Source: Chlorocebus sabaeus
Lineage: Eukaryota; Chordata; Mammalia; Primates; Cercopithecidae
DNA length: 64,000 bases
Reading direction: 5' to 3'
Assembly: GCF_047675955.1 (NCBI RefSeq)
Contig: NC_132931.1
Coordinates: 62,001-126,000, forward strand
Of the stretch, positions 1-14,060 are shown one piece after another; the first letter of the stretch is position 1; every line of letters starts with the position of its first letter. The position numbers and the translations under genes are program-made. A model generated the notes under the pieces. The model ran no database searches and was not told the origin of the DNA. It saw only the letters and a program-made list of their open reading frames with translations.

Positions 1-139
1 CAAATATCACTTTGAAAATTACACAAAACAGTGTTAGCGAAAAGCTTCTTGAGGGGAAAGGTGTAACTCTGTGAGATGAATTAACAGAACACCAAGCAGT
101 TTGTGAGAAAGCTTCTCTCCAGATTTCAACGGAAGATAT

Positions 140-156
140 TTCCTTTTTCACCATAG
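140..156 (-). promoter_or_regulatory. pJ-alpha / A-box motif (representative exact copy)
   Basis: TTCCTTTTTCACCATAG matches the published pJ-alpha consensus TTCCTTTTYCACCRTAG at all 17 positions. In human alpha satellite this site occupies the same monomer position as the CENP-B box in B-type monomers. Here essentially every monomer has the A-type version, exact or with one or two changes, and this entry stands for that whole set. The in vivo binding role of the motif is not well defined. Confidence 0.75.
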
Positions 157-1854
157 CCCTCTAAGGCCTTCGGAATATCACGTTGCAATTTCCACAAGAA
201 GAGTCTTAGCGAAAGGCTTATTGAGGGTGAAGCTGTCACTCTGTGAGATGAATTAACAGAACCCAAAGCAGTTTCTCAGAAATCTTCCCTCCAGTTTTTA
301 ACGGAAGATATTTGCTTTTTCACCATAGCCCACTTTAGGCTTCCAAATAGCACTTTGCAAATACCAGAAGAACAGTCTAAGCGAAAGGCTTCTTGAAGAC
401 AAAGCTGTAACTCTGTGGGATGAATTAACAGAACACAGGGAGTTACTCAGAAAGCTTCTTTCCAGCTTTTAACGGAAGATATTTCCTTTTTCACGAAAGC
501 CCTCTATGGGCTTCCAAATATCACATTGCAAATTCCACAAGAACTGTCTTAGCGGAAGGATTCTTGAGGGGATAGCTGTAACTCTGTGAGATGAATTAAC
601 AGAACACAAAGCAGTTTTTCGGAAAGCTTCTTTCCAGTTTTTAACTTAAGATATTTCCTTTTTCACCATAGCCCTCTAGGGGCTTGCAAATATCACTTTG
701 CAAATTCCACAAGAACAGTCTTAGCGAAAAGCTTCTTGAAGAGAAAGCTGTAACTCTGTTAGATGAATTGACAGAACATAAAGCAGTTTCTCAGAAAGCT
801 TCTTTCCAGTTTTTAACGGAAGATATTTTATTGTTCACCATAGCCCTCTATGGGCTTCCAAATATCACTTTGCAGATTCCACAAGAACAGTCTTAACGAA
901 AAGTTTCTTGAGGGGAAAGGTGTAACTCTGTGACATGAATTAACAGAACACTAATTAGTTTCTCAGAAAGCTTGTTTCCAGTTTTTAACGGAAGATATTT
1001 CCTTTTTCACCGTAGCCCTCTATGGGCTTCCTAATATCACGTTGCAAATTCCCCAAGAACAGTCTAAGCGAAAGGCTTCTTCAAGAGAAAGCTGTAACTC
1101 TGTGAGATGAATTAACAGAACACAAAGCAGTTTCTCAGAATGCTTCTTTCCACTTTTTAACGGAGGATATTTCCTTTTTCACCATAGCACTCTATGGGCT
1201 TCCAAATATCACTTTGCAAATTCCACAAGAACAGTCTTAGCGAAAGGCTTCTTGAGGGGAAAGCTGTAACTCTGTGAGATTAATTCACAGACCGCAAAGC
1301 AGTTTCTCAGACAGCTTATTTCCGGTTTTTAACTGAAGATATTTCCTTTTTCACCACAGTCCTCTAAGGGCTCCCAAATGTCAGTTTGCAAATTCCACAA
1401 GAACAGACTTAGCGAAAGGCTTCTTCAGAGGAAATTTGTAACTCTGTGAGATGAATTAACAGACCACAAAGCAGTTTCTCAGAAAGCTTCTTTCCAGTTT
1501 TTAACGGAAGATATTCCCTTTTTCACCATAGCCGTCTATGGGCTTCCAAATATCACTTTGCAAATTCCACAAGAACAGCCTTAGCGAAAGGCTTCTTGAA
1601 GGGAAAGCTGTAACTCTGTCAGATGAATTAAAAAAACACAAAGCAGTTTCTCAGAAAGCTTCTTTCTAGTTTTTAACGGAAGATATTCCCATTTTCACCG
1701 TAGCTCACTATGGGCTTCCAAATGTCACTTTCCAAATTCCACATGAACAGTCTTATTGAAAGGCTTATTGAGGGGAAAGCCGTTAATCTGTGAGATGAAT
1801 TAACAGACCACAAAGCGGTTTCACAGAAAGCTTCTTTCCAGTTTTTAACGGAAG

Positions 1855-1868
1855 TTTTTTTTTTTTTT
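1855..1868. repeat. Homopolymer T14 inside a monomer A-box region
   Basis: A run of 14 T replaces the usual ATATTTCCTTTTTCA segment between GGAAG and CCATAG. The monomer is lengthened by only about 1 bp, so this looks like conversion of an already T-rich stretch into a homopolymer rather than a simple insertion. It destroys the pJ-alpha type motif of this monomer. No comparable plus-strand T run was noticed elsewhere in the array, although shorter runs occur near 44884 and 47283. Confidence 0.9.
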
Positions 1869-4800
1869 CTCCATAGCCCTCTATGGGCTTCCAAATGTCA
1901 CTTTGCAAATTCCACAAGAACAGTCTTAGCAAAAGGCTTCTTGAATGGAAAGCCTTAACTCTGGGAGATGAATTAACAGAACACAAAGCAGGTTCTCAAA
2001 CAGCTTCTTTCCAGTTTTTAACGGAAGATAATTACTTTTTCACGGTAGCCCTCTATGGGCTTATCACTTTGCAAATTCCACAAGAACAGTCTTAGCGAAA
2101 GGCTTCTTGAGAGGAAATTTGTAATGCTGTGAGATGAATTAACAGACCACAAAGCAGTTTCTCAGAAAGCTTCTTTGCAGTTTTTAACGGAACATATTTC
2201 CTTTTTCACCATAGCCCTCTGTGGGCTTCCAAATATCACTTTCCAAATACCACAAGAACAGTCTTAGCGTAAGGCTTCTTGAGGGGAAAGCTTTAACTCT
2301 GTGAGATGAATTAACAGACCACAAAGCAGTTTCTAATACAGCTTGTTTCCAGTTTTTAACTGAAGATATTTCGTTTTTCACCATTGCCCTCTATGGGCTT
2401 CCAAATATCACTTTGCAAATTCCACAGGAACAGTCTTAGCGAAAGGCTTCTTGAGGGGAAAGCTGTAACTCTGTGAGATGAATTAACAGAAAACAAAGCA
2501 TTTTCTCAGAAAGCCTCTTTCCAGTTTTTAACGGAAGATATTTCCTTTTTCACCATAGCCCTATAGGGGCTTCCAAATATCACTTTCAAACTCCACAAGA
2601 ACAGTCTTAGCGAAAGTCTTCTTGAAAAAAAAGCTGTAACACTGTGAGATGAATTAACAGAACACAAAACAGTTTATCAGAAATACTCTTTCCAGTTATT
2701 CAAAGAAGATATTTCCTTTTTCACCATTGCCTTCTATGGGCTTCCAAATATCACTTTGAATATTCTACAATAACAGTCTTAGCGAAAGGATTCTTGAGGG
2801 GAAAGCTAAAACACTGTGAGATGAATTAAGAGAACACAAAGTAGTTTCTCAGAAAGCTTCTTTTCAGTTTTTATCTTAGGATATTATCTTTTTCACCATA
2901 GGCCTCTATGGGCTTCCAAATATCACTTTGCAAATTCCACAAGAACAGTCTTAGTGAACGGCTTCTTGAGGGGAAAGCTGTAACTCTGTGAGATGAATTA
3001 ACAGAACACAAAGCAGTTTCTCAGAAAGCTTCCTTCGAGATTTTTAGGGAAGATATTTCCTTGTTCACCATATACCTCTACGGGCTTTCAGATATCACTT
3101 TGCAAATTCAACAAGAACAGTCTTAGCGAAAAGCTTCTTGAGGGGAAAGGTGTAACTCGGTGAGATGAATTAACAGAACACAAAGCAGTTTCTAAGAAAG
3201 CTTCTTTGCAGTTTTTAACGGAAGATATTTCCTTTTTCACCATAGGCCTCTATGGGCTTCCAAATATCACTTTGCAAATTCCACAAGAACAATCTTGGCG
3301 AAAGGTTTCTTGAAGAGAAAGTTGTAACCCTGTGAGATGTATTAACAGAACACAAAGCATTTTCTCAGAAAACTTCTATCCAGTTTTTAACGGAAGACAT
3401 TTCCTTTTTCGCCATAGCCCTCTGTGGGCTTTCAAATAACAAGTTGCAAATTCCACAAGAACAGTCTTAGCGAAAGGCTTATTGAGGGTGAAGCTGTAAC
3501 TCTGTGAGATGAATTAACAGAACACGAAGCAGTTTCTCAGAAAGCTTCTTTCCAGTTTTTAACGAAAGATATTTCTCTTTCACCATAGCCCTCTAAATAC
3601 TTCCAAATATCACTTTGCAAATTCCAGAAGAACTGTCTTAAGGAAAGGCTTCTTCAGGGGAAAGCGGTAAATCTGTAACATGAATTAACAAAACACAAGG
3701 CAGTTTCTCAGAAAGCTTCTTTTCCACTTTTAACTGAGGATATATCCTTTTTCACCATAGTCCTCTATGGGCTTCCAAATATCACTTTGCAAATTCCACA
3801 AGAACACTTTTAGTGAAAGGCTTTTTGAGGGGAAAGTTGTAACTCTCTAAGATGAATTAGGAGAGCACAGAGCAGTTTCTCACAAAGCTTCTTTTCAGTT
3901 TTTAACTGAAGATGTTTCCTTTTTCACCGTAGACCTCTATGATCTTCCAAATATCACTTTTCAAATTCCACAAGAACAGTATTAACAGAAGGCTTCTTGA
4001 GGGGAAAGCTGTAACTCTGTGAGATGAATTAACAGAACACAAAGCAGTTTCTCAGAAACCTTCTTTTCAGTTGTTACCTTAGGATATTTCCTTTTTCATT
4101 ATAGCCCTCTAAGGGCTTCTACATATCACTTTGCAAATTCCACAAGAACAGTCTTAACGAAAAGCTTCTTGAGGGTAAAGCTGTATGTCTGTGAGATGAA
4201 TTAAGGTAAAACAAAGCAGTTTCTCAGAACCCTACTTTTCAGTATTTATCTTAGGATAATTCCTTTTTCACTATAGCCATCAAAGGGCTTCAAAATATGG
4301 CTTTACAAATTCCACAAGAATAATCTTAGCGAAAGGTTTCTTGAGGGGAAAGCTGAAACTCTGTGAGATGAGTTAAGAGAACACAAAGCAGTTTTTCAGA
4401 AAGCAGCTTTTCCGCTTTTAAGTGAAGATATACCGTTTTACACCATAGCCCTCTTTGGGCTTGCAAACATCACGTTTCAAATTCCACAAGAAGAGTCTTA
4501 GCGAAAGGCTTCTTGAGGGGAAAGCTGTAACCCTGTGATATGAATTAACAGAACACAAAGAAGTTTCTCAGAAACCTTCTTTTCAGTTTTTATCTTAGGA
4601 TATTTACTCTTTCACCGTAGACCTCTATGGGCTTCCTAATATCAAATCGCAAATTCCAAAGGAACAGTCTTAGCGAAAGCCTTCATGAGGCGAAAGCTGT
4701 AATTCTGTGAGATGAAAGAACAGAACACAAAGCAGATTCTCCAAAAGCATCTCTTCCGCTCTTAACTGAAGATATATCCTTTTTCACCATAGCAATCTAG

Positions 4801-7800
4801 GGGCTTCCAAATATCACTGTACAAATTCCACAAGAACAGTCTTAGCGAAAGGCTTCTTGAGGGGAAAGCTGTAACTCTGTGAGATGAAGGAACAGAACAC
4901 AAAGCAGTTTCTCAGAAAGCTTCTTTTCAGTTTTTAACTGAAGACATTTCCTTTTTCACCATAGACCTCTGTGGGCTTCCATATATCAATTTTAAAATTG
5001 ACAAGAACAGCCTTAGGGAACGGATTCTTGACGGGAAGTTGTATCTCTGTGAGACGAACTAACAGAACACAAAGCAGTTTCTCAGAATGCTTCTTTCCAG
5101 TTTTTATCTGAGGACAATTCCTTTATCACCATAGCCCTCTATGGGCTTCCATATATCACGTTAAAAATTCCATATGAACAGTCTTAGAGGAAGGGTTATT
5201 GAAGAGAAATCTGCAACTCTGTGAGATGAATTAAGAGAACACAATGCAGATTCTCAGAAAGCTCCTTTTACGCTTTAAACTGAAGATATATCCTTTTTCA
5301 CCATAGCCCCCTATAAGATCTCCAATATCACGTTGCAAATTCCACAAGAAGTGCATTAGCGAAAGGCTTCTTGAGGGGAAATCTGTAACTCTGTGAGATG
5401 AATTAACAGAACACAAAGCAGTTTCTCAGAAAGCTTCTTTCCAGTTTTTAACTGAAGAATATTACCTTATTCACCATAGACCACTATGGACTTCCAAATA
5501 TCACTCTGCAAATTCCACAAGAACAGTCTTAGTGAACGGCTGGTTAGAGGGGAAAGCTGTAACTCTGTGAGAAGAATTCACAGAACACAAAGCAGTTTCT
5601 CAGAAAGCTTCTTTCCAGTTTTTATCTGAGGACATTTCCTTTATGGCCTTAGCCCTCTATGGGTTTCCAACTACCACTTTACAAATTCCACAGGAACAGA
5701 CTTAGCGGAAGGCTTCTTGAGAGGAAAGCTGTAACTCTGTGAGATGAATTAACGGAAAACAAAGTAGTTTCTCAGAAATCTTCTTTTCAGTTTTTAACTT
5801 TGGATATTTCCCTTTTCACTATAGCCCTCTAGGGGCTTCCAAGTATCACTTTGCAAATTCCACAAGAACAGTCTTAGCAAAAGGCTTCTTTAGGGGAAAG
5901 CTGTAACTGTGTGAGATAAATTAGGAGAACCAAAAGCAGTTTCTCAGAAAGCTTCTTTTCCGCTTTTAACTGAATATATATCCTTTTTCACTATAGCCCT
6001 CTAGGGGCTTCCAAATATCACTTTACAAATTCCTCAAGAGCTGTCTTAGCGGAAGGCTTCTTGAGGGGAAATCTGTAACTCTGTGAGATGAATTAACAGA
6101 ACACAAAGGAGTTTCTCAGAAACGTTCTTTTCAGTTTTTATCTTAGGATATTTCCTTTTTCATTATAGCCCTCTATGGGTTTCCAAATATCACTTTGCAA
6201 ATTCCAAAACAACAGTCTTAGGGATAGGCTTCTTAAAGGGAAAGCTGTAACCCTGTGAGATGAATTAAGAGAACACAAAGCAGTTTCTCAGAAAGCTTCC
6301 TTTCCGCTCTTAAATGAAGATATATTCCTTTTCACCATAGGGTCTTTGCGCTTCCAAATATCACTTTGCAAAATGCTCAAGAACAGTCTTAGCGAAACGT
6401 TTCTTGAGAGGAAACCTGTAACTCTATGAGATGAATTACTAGCACACAAAGCAGTTTCTCAGAAAGCTTCTTTTCAGTTTTTACCTGAAGATATTTTTTT
6501 TCACCATAGACCTCTGTTGGCTTCCAAATATCACTTTACAAATTCCACTAGAACAGTCTTAGCGGAAGACTTCTTGAGAGGAAAGCTGTAAGTCTGTGAG
6601 ATGAATTAACAGAACACAAAGCAGTTTCTCGGAAATCTTCTTTTCAGTTTTTAACTTAGGATATTTCCTTTTTCACTGTAGCCCTCTATGGGCTTCCAAA
6701 TCTCACATTGCAAATTCCACAAGGACAGTCTTAGCAAAAGGCTTTTTGAGAGGAAGTCTGTAACTCTGTGAGATGAATTAAGAGAACACAAAGTAGTTTC
6801 TCAGAAAGCTTCTTTTCCGCTTTTAACTTAAGATATATCCTTTTTCACCATAGCCCCCTAGGGGCTTCCAAATATCACTTTGCAAATTCCACAAGAACAG
6901 TTTTAGTGAAAGGCTTCTTGAGGGGAAAGCTGTAACAGTCTGAGATGAATTAGGAGATCACAAAGCAGTTTCTCAAAAACCTTCCTTTCAGGTTTTATCT
7001 TGGGTTATTTCCTTTTTAACTACAGCCCTCTATGGGCTAGCAGTATCACTTTGCAAATTCCACAAGAACAGTATTAGCAAAAGGCTTTTGAGGGAAAAAC
7101 TATAACTCTGAGAGAGGAATTAACAGAACACAAAGCAGTTTCTCAGAAAGCTTCTTTTCCCCTTTTAACTGAAGATATATCCTTTTTCACCGTAGCCCTC
7201 TTTGGGTATCCAAATATCACTTTAAAATTCCACAAAAAAACAATCTTAGCGGAAGATTTCTTGAAGGCAAAGATGTAACTCTGTGAGATGAAATAGCAGA
7301 ACACAAAGCAGTTTCTCAGAGAGCTTCATTTCAGTTTTTAACTTAAGATATATCCTTTCTCACCATTGACCTCTATGGGCTTCCAAATATCACTTTGCAA
7401 ATTCCACAAGAACAGTCTTAGTGAACAGCTTCTTGAGGGTAAAGCTGTAACTCTGTGAGGCGAATTAACAGAACACAAAGCAGTTTCTCACAAAGCTTCT
7501 TTCCAGTTTTTATCTGAGGACATTTCCTTTATCACCATAGCCCTCTATTATGTTCCAAATATCACTTTAAAAATTCCACGAAAACAGTCTTAGCGGAAGG
7601 CTTCTACAGGGGAAAGCTGTAAGTCTGTGAGATGAATTAACAGAACACAAAGCAGTTTCTCAGAAATCTTCTTTTCAGTTTTTACTTAGGATATTTTATT
7701 TTTCACTATAGCCCTCTATAGACTTCCAAATATCACATTGCAAATTCCACAAGAACAGTCTTAGCGAAAGGCTTCTTAAGGGTAAAAGTGTAAATCTGTG

Positions 7801-10800
7801 AGATGAAATCACAGAACACAAAGAAATTTCTCAGAAAGCTTCTTTTCCGCTCTTAACTGAAGATATTTCCTTTTTCAAAATAGCCCTCTTTGGGCTTCCA
7901 AATATCACTTTGCAAATTCCCCAAGAACAGTCTTAGCGACAGGCTCCTTGAGGGAAAGCTGTTAGTCTGTGAGATGAATTAACAGTTCACAAAGCAGTCT
8001 CAGAAAGCTTCTTTTCCGCTTTTCACTGAAGATATATCCTTTTTCACGATAGCCCTCTAAGGGCTTCCAAATATCACTTTCCAAGTTACACAAGAACAGT
8101 CTTAGTGAATGGCTTGTTGAGGGGAAAGCTGTAACTGTGTGAGACGAATTAACAGAACACAAAGCAGATTCTCAGAAAGCTTTTTTCCAGTTTTTATCTG
8201 AGGACATTTCCTTTATCACCATAGCCCTCTATTGACTCAGAAATATCTTTCTACAAATTCCACAAGAACAGTCTTAGCAGAAGGATTCTTGAGGGGAAAG
8301 CTGTAACTCTGTGAGATAAATAATGAGAACACAAAGCAGTTCCTCAGAAACCTTCTTTTCCGCTTTTAACTGAAGATATATCCTTTTTCACCATAGCCCA
8401 CTATGGGCTTCCAAATATCACTTTGCAAATTCCTCATAACAGCCTTAGCGAAAGGCTTCTTGGAGGGAAATCTCCAACTCTGTGAGATGAATTAACAGAA
8501 CTCAAAGCAGTTTCTCAGAAAGGTTCTTTTCAGTTTTTAACTGAAGATATTTCCTTTTTCAGCATAGACCTTTATGGGCCTCCAAATATCACTTTGCAAG
8601 TTCCACAAGAACAGTCTTACTGAATGGCTTGTTGAGGGTAAAGCTGTAACACTGTGAGACGAATTGAAGGAACACAGAGCAGTTTCTCAGAAAGCTTCTT
8701 TCCAGTTTTTATCTGAGGACATTTCCTTTATCACCATAGACCTCTATGGGCTTCCAAATATCACTGTACAAATTCCACAAGAACAGCCTTAGCGGAAGGC
8801 TTCTTGAGGGGAAAGTTGTAACTCTGTGAGATGAATTAAGAGAACACAAAGCAGTTTCTCAGAAATCTTTTTTTCAGTTTTCATCTTAGGATATTTTCTT
8901 TTTCACTGTAGCCCTCTATGGGCTTCCAAATATCACTTTGAAAATTCCACAAGAATAGTCTTAACGAAAGGCTTCTTCACGGGAAAGCTGTAACTCTGTG
9001 AGATGAATTAAGAAAACACAAAGCAGTTTCCAGAAAGCTTCTTTTTCCCTCTTATCTGAAGATATATCCTTTTTCACCATAGCCTTCTATGGGCTTCTGA
9101 ATATCATATTTCAAGTTCCACAAGAAAGGTTTTATCGAACGGCTTCTTGAGGGGAAAACTGTATCTGTGAGACGAATCAACAGAACACAAAGCAGTTTCT
9201 CGGAAAGCTTTCTTCCAGTTTTATCTGAGGACATTTCCTTTAAGACCATAGCCTCTACGGGCTTCCAAATATCACTTTTCAAATTCCCCAAGAACAGTTT
9301 TATCGGAAGGCTTCTTCAGGGGAAAGCTGTAACTCTGTGAGATGAATTAACAGAACACAAAACAGTTTCTCAGAAACCTTCTTTCTGCTTTTAACTGAAG
9401 ATATTTCCTTTTTCACCCTAGACCACTATGGGCTTCCAAATATCACTTTGCAAATTATACAAGAACAGTCTTGGTGAAAGGCTTCTTGAGGGGAAAGCTG
9501 TAACTCTGTGAGATGAATTAAGATAAATAAAAGCAGTTTCTCAGAAACCTTCTTATCAGTTTTATCCTAGGATATTTCCTTTTTCACTATAGCTCTCTAT
9601 GGGCTTCAAAATATCACTCTGAAAATTCCACAAGAACAGTCTTAGCGAAAGGCTTCTTGAGGGGAAAGCTGGAACACCGGGAGATGAATTAACAGAACAC
9701 AAGGAAGTTTCTCAGGAAGCTTCTTTTCAGTTTTTAACTGAAGATATTTCCTTTTTCACCATAGAGCTCTATGGGCTTCCAAATATCACTTTGCAAATTC
9801 CACAAGAACAGTCTTAGTGAACGGCGTTTTGAGGAGAAAGTTGTAACACTGTGAGATGAATTAAAGGAACACAAAGAAGTTTCTCAGAAAGCTTCTTTCC
9901 AGTTTTATATGAGGACAGTTGCTTTATCACCATATCCCTCGATGGGCTTCCAAATATCACTGTACAAATTCCACAAGAACATTCTTAGTGGAAGGGTTCT
10001 TGAGGAGAAAGCTGTAACTCTGTGAGATGAAGTAACAGAACACAAAGCAGTTTCTCCGAAACCTTCTTTTCAGTTTTTATCTTAGGATATTTCTTTTTTC
10101 ACTATAGCAATCTATGGGCTTAAAATATCACTTTGAAAATTACAAAAGAACAGTCTTAGCAAAAGACTTCTTGAGGGGAAAGCTGAAACACTGTGAGATG
10201 AATTCAGAGAACACAAAGCAGTTTCTCAGAAAGTTTCTTTTCCGCTTTTAACTGAAGATATATCCTTTTTCACCATAGGCCTCATGGCCTTCCAAATATC
10301 ACTTTGCAAATTCCACAAGAACAGTCTCAACGAAAGGCTTCTTGAGGGGAAAGCTGTAACTCTGTGAGATGGATTAACAGAACACAAAGCAGTTTCTCAG
10401 AAAGCTTCTTTTCATTTTTTAACTGAGGATATTTCCTTTGTCACCATAGACTTCTATGGGCTTCGAAATATCATTTGAAAATTCCACATGAACAGTCTTA
10501 GTGAACGGCTTGTTGAGGTGAAAGCTGTAACTCTGTGAGACGAATTAGCAGAACACAAACCAGTTTTTCAGAGAGCTTCTTTCAAGTTTTTATCTGAGGA
10601 CATTTCCTTTATCACCATAGCCCTCTATGGGCTTCCAAATATCACTTTACAAATTCCACAAGAACACTCTTCGCGGAAGGCTTCTTGAGGGGAAAGCTGT
10701 TACTCTGTGAGATGAATTGACAGAACACAAAGCAGTTTCTCAGAAACCTTCAACTCATTTTTTATCTTAGGATATTACCTTTTTCACTATAGACTTCCAT

Positions 10801-13639
10801 GGGCTTCCAAATATCACTTTGCAAATTCCACAAGAACAGTCTTGGCGGAAGGCTTCTTGAGGGGAAAGCTCTAACTCTGTGAAATGAATTAACAGAACAC
10901 AAAGCAGTTTCTCAGAAAGCTTCTTTTCTGTTTTTAACTGAAGATATTTTCTATTTCACCATAGACCTCTATGGGCTTCCAAATATCACTTTGAAAATTC
11001 CACAAGAACAGTCTTAGTGAACGGCTTGTTGAGGGGAAAGCTGTAGCTCTGTGAGACGAATTATCCGAACAAAAAGCAGTTTCTCAGAAAGCTTCTTTCC
11101 AGTTTTTATCTGAGGATATTTCCTTTATCACCTTAGCCCTCTATGGGCTTCCAAATATCACTGTAAAATTCCACAAGAACAGTCTTAGAGGAAGGCTTCT
11201 TGAGGGGAAAGCTGTATCTCTCTGAGATGAATTAACAGAACACTAAACAGTTTCTAGGAAACGTTCTTCTCAGTTTTTGTCTTAGTATATTTTCTTTTTC
11301 ACTATAGCCCACTAGGGGCTATCAAATATCACTTTGCAAATTTCACAAGAACAGTCTTAGCGAAAGGTTTCTTGAAAGGAAAACTGTAACTCCATGAGAC
11401 GAATTAAGAGATCACAAAGCAGTTTCTCAGAAAGCTTCTTTCCTGTTTTTATCTGAGGACATTTCCTTTATCAACATAGCCCTCTATGGGCTTCCAAATA
11501 TCACTGTATAAATTCCACAAGAACAGTTTTAGTGGAAGGCTTCTTGAGGGGAAAGCTGTAACTCTGTGACATGAACTAACACAACACAAAGCAGTTTCCC
11601 AGAAGCCTCCTTTTCAGTTTTTGTGTTAGAATATTTCCTTTTTCACTCTAGACTTCTATGAGTTTCCAAATATCACTGTGCAAATTCCACAAGAAAAGTC
11701 TTAGTGAACGGCTTGTTGTGGGGGAGGCTGTAACTCTGTGAGACCTATTAACAGAATGCAAAGCAATTTCTCAGAAAGCTTCTTTCCTGTTTTTATCTGA
11801 GGACATTTCCTTTATCACCATAGCCCTCTATGGGCTTACAAATATCACTTTAAAAATTCCACAAAAACAGTCTAGGCGGAAGGCTTCTTGAGGAGAAAGC
11901 TGTAACTCTCTGAGATGAATTAAGAGAACACAAAGCAGTTTCTCAGAAACCTTCTTTTCAGTTTTATCTTAGAACATTTCCTTTTTCACTACAGGCCTCT
12001 AAGGACTTACAAATATCACCTTGAAAATTACAAAAGAACAGTCTTAGGGAAAGGCTTCCTGAGGGGAAAGCTGTAACTCTGTGAGATGAATTAACAGAAC
12101 ACAAAGCAGTTTCTCAGAAAGCTTCTTTTCAGTTTTTAACTGAAGATAATTTCTTTTTCACCATAGAACTCTATGGGCTTCCAAATACCACTTTGCAAAT
12201 TACACAAGAACAGTCTTAGTTAACTTCTTGTTGTGGGGAAAGCTGTAACTCTGTGAGACGACTTAACAGAACACAAAGAAGTTTCTCAGAAAGCTTCTTT
12301 CCAGTTTTTAAATGAGGACAATTGCTTTATCACCATAGCCCGCTATGGGCTTCCAAATATCACTTTGTAAATTCCACAATAGTAGTCTTAGCGAAAGGCT
12401 CCTTGAGGGAAAAGCTGTAACTCTGTGAGATGAATTAAGAGAACACAAAGCAGTTTCTCTGAAACCTTCTTTTCAGTTTTTAACTGAAGATATTTCCTCT
12501 TTCACCCTAGACATCTATGGGCCTCCAAATACCAATTTGCAAATTCCACAAGAACAGTATTAGTGAACGGCTTTTTGAGGGGAAATCTGTAACTCTGTTA
12601 GACGAATTAACAGAACACAAAGCAGTTTCTCTGAAAGCTTCTTTCCAGTTTTTATATGAGGACATTACCTTTATCACCATAGCCTTCTATGGGCTACCAA
12701 ATATCACTTTACAAATTCCACAAGAACAGTCTTAGCGGAAGGCTTCTTGAGGTGAAAGCTGTAACTCTATGAGATAAATTAACAGAACAAAGAACAGTTT
12801 ATCAGAAACCTTCTTTTGAGTTTTTATCTTAGGATATTTCCTTTTTCACTATAGCCCTCTATGGGCCTCCAAATATCACTTTGCAAATTCCACAAGAAGT
12901 GTCTTTGCGAAATGCTTCTTGAGGGGAAATCTGTAACTCTGTGAGATGAATTAAGAGAACACAAAGCAGTTTCTCATAAAGCTTCTTTTCCGCTTCTAAG
13001 TGAAGATATATCCTTTTTCACCATAGCCCTCTATGGGCTTCCAAATATCACTTTGCAAATTCCACAAGAACAGTCCCTGCGAAAGGTTTCTTGAGGGGAA
13101 AGCAGTAACTCTGTGAGAAGAAATAACAGAACACAAAGCAGTTTCTCACAAAGCTTCTTTTCAGTATTTAACTGAAGATATATTTTTTCCACCATTGACC
13201 TCTCTGGGCTTCCAAATATCACTTTGCAAATTTCACAAAACAGTCTTAGTGAACGGCTTGTTAAGGGGAAAGCTGTAACTCTGTGAGACGAATTAACAGA
13301 ACACAAAACAGTTTCTCAGAACGCTTCTTTCCAGTTTTTATCTGAGGACATTTCCTTTATCACCATAGCCCTCTATGGGCTTCCAAATATCACTTTGCAA
13401 ATTCCACAAGAACAGTCTCAGCAGAAGGCTTCTTGAGGGGAAAGCTGTAACATTGTGAGATGAATTAAGAGAACACAAAGCAGTTTCTCAGAAAGCTCCT
13501 TTTGCGCTTTTAACTGAAGATATACCCTTTTTCACCTTAGCCCTCTATAAGCTTCAGAATATCCATTGCAAATTCCACAAAAAGTGTATCAGCGAAAGGC
13601 TTCCTGAGGGGAATGGTGTAACTCTGTGAGATGAATTAA

Positions 13640-14060
13640 CAGAACACAAAGCAGTTTCTCAAAAAGCTTCTTTTAAGTTTTTAACTGAAGAGATTTACTT
13701 TTTCACCGCAGACCTCTATGGGCTTCCAAATATCACTTTGCAAATTCCACAAGAACCGTTGTAGTGAACGTCTTGTTGAGGGTAAAACTGTAACTCCGTG
13801 AGACGAATTAACAGAACACAAACAGTTTCTCAGAAAGCTTCTTTCCAGTTTTTATCTGAGGACATTTCCTTTATCACCATAGCCCTCTGAGGGCTTCCAA
13901 TATCACTTTACAAATTCCACAAGAACAGTCTTCGCGGAAGACTTCTTTAGAAGAAAGCTGTAACTCTGTGAGATGAATTAACAGAACGCAAAGCAGTTTC
14001 TCACAAACCTTCTTTTCAGTTTTTATCATAGGATATTTCCTTTTTCACCATAGACCACTA
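13640..14060 (-). repeat. Dispersed duplicate pair, copy A (partner 18964-19384)
   Basis: About 2.5 monomers share rare variants with a segment 5324 bp downstream (about 31 monomers): AACTGAAGAGATTT, GTTGTAGTGAACGTC, GTTGAGGGTAAA, and a 2-bp deletion giving ACACAAACAGTTTCTC. Downstream in both copies follow a GCGGAAG..CTTCTT variant and AGGAGAAAG or AGAAGAAAG. The shared private changes point to one origin; the copies have since diverged. Edges were judged by eye. Confidence 0.65.

Larger units (their letters stand above)
1..3950 (-). repeat. Alpha satellite layer a: relatively uniform AACGGAAG-type monomers
   Basis: The first about 23 monomers mostly share CCAGTTTTTAACGGAAGATA followed by an intact pJ-alpha type motif and CTCTATGGGCTTCC. 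On the conventional strand this reads TATCTTCCGTTAAAAACTGG, close to the African green monkey consensus as I remember it. The class thins out after about 2600, where TTATCTTAGGATA monomers start to mix in, so the right edge is approximate. It reappears only sporadically further on, for example near 20550. Nothing other than satellite is visible. Confidence 0.75.
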
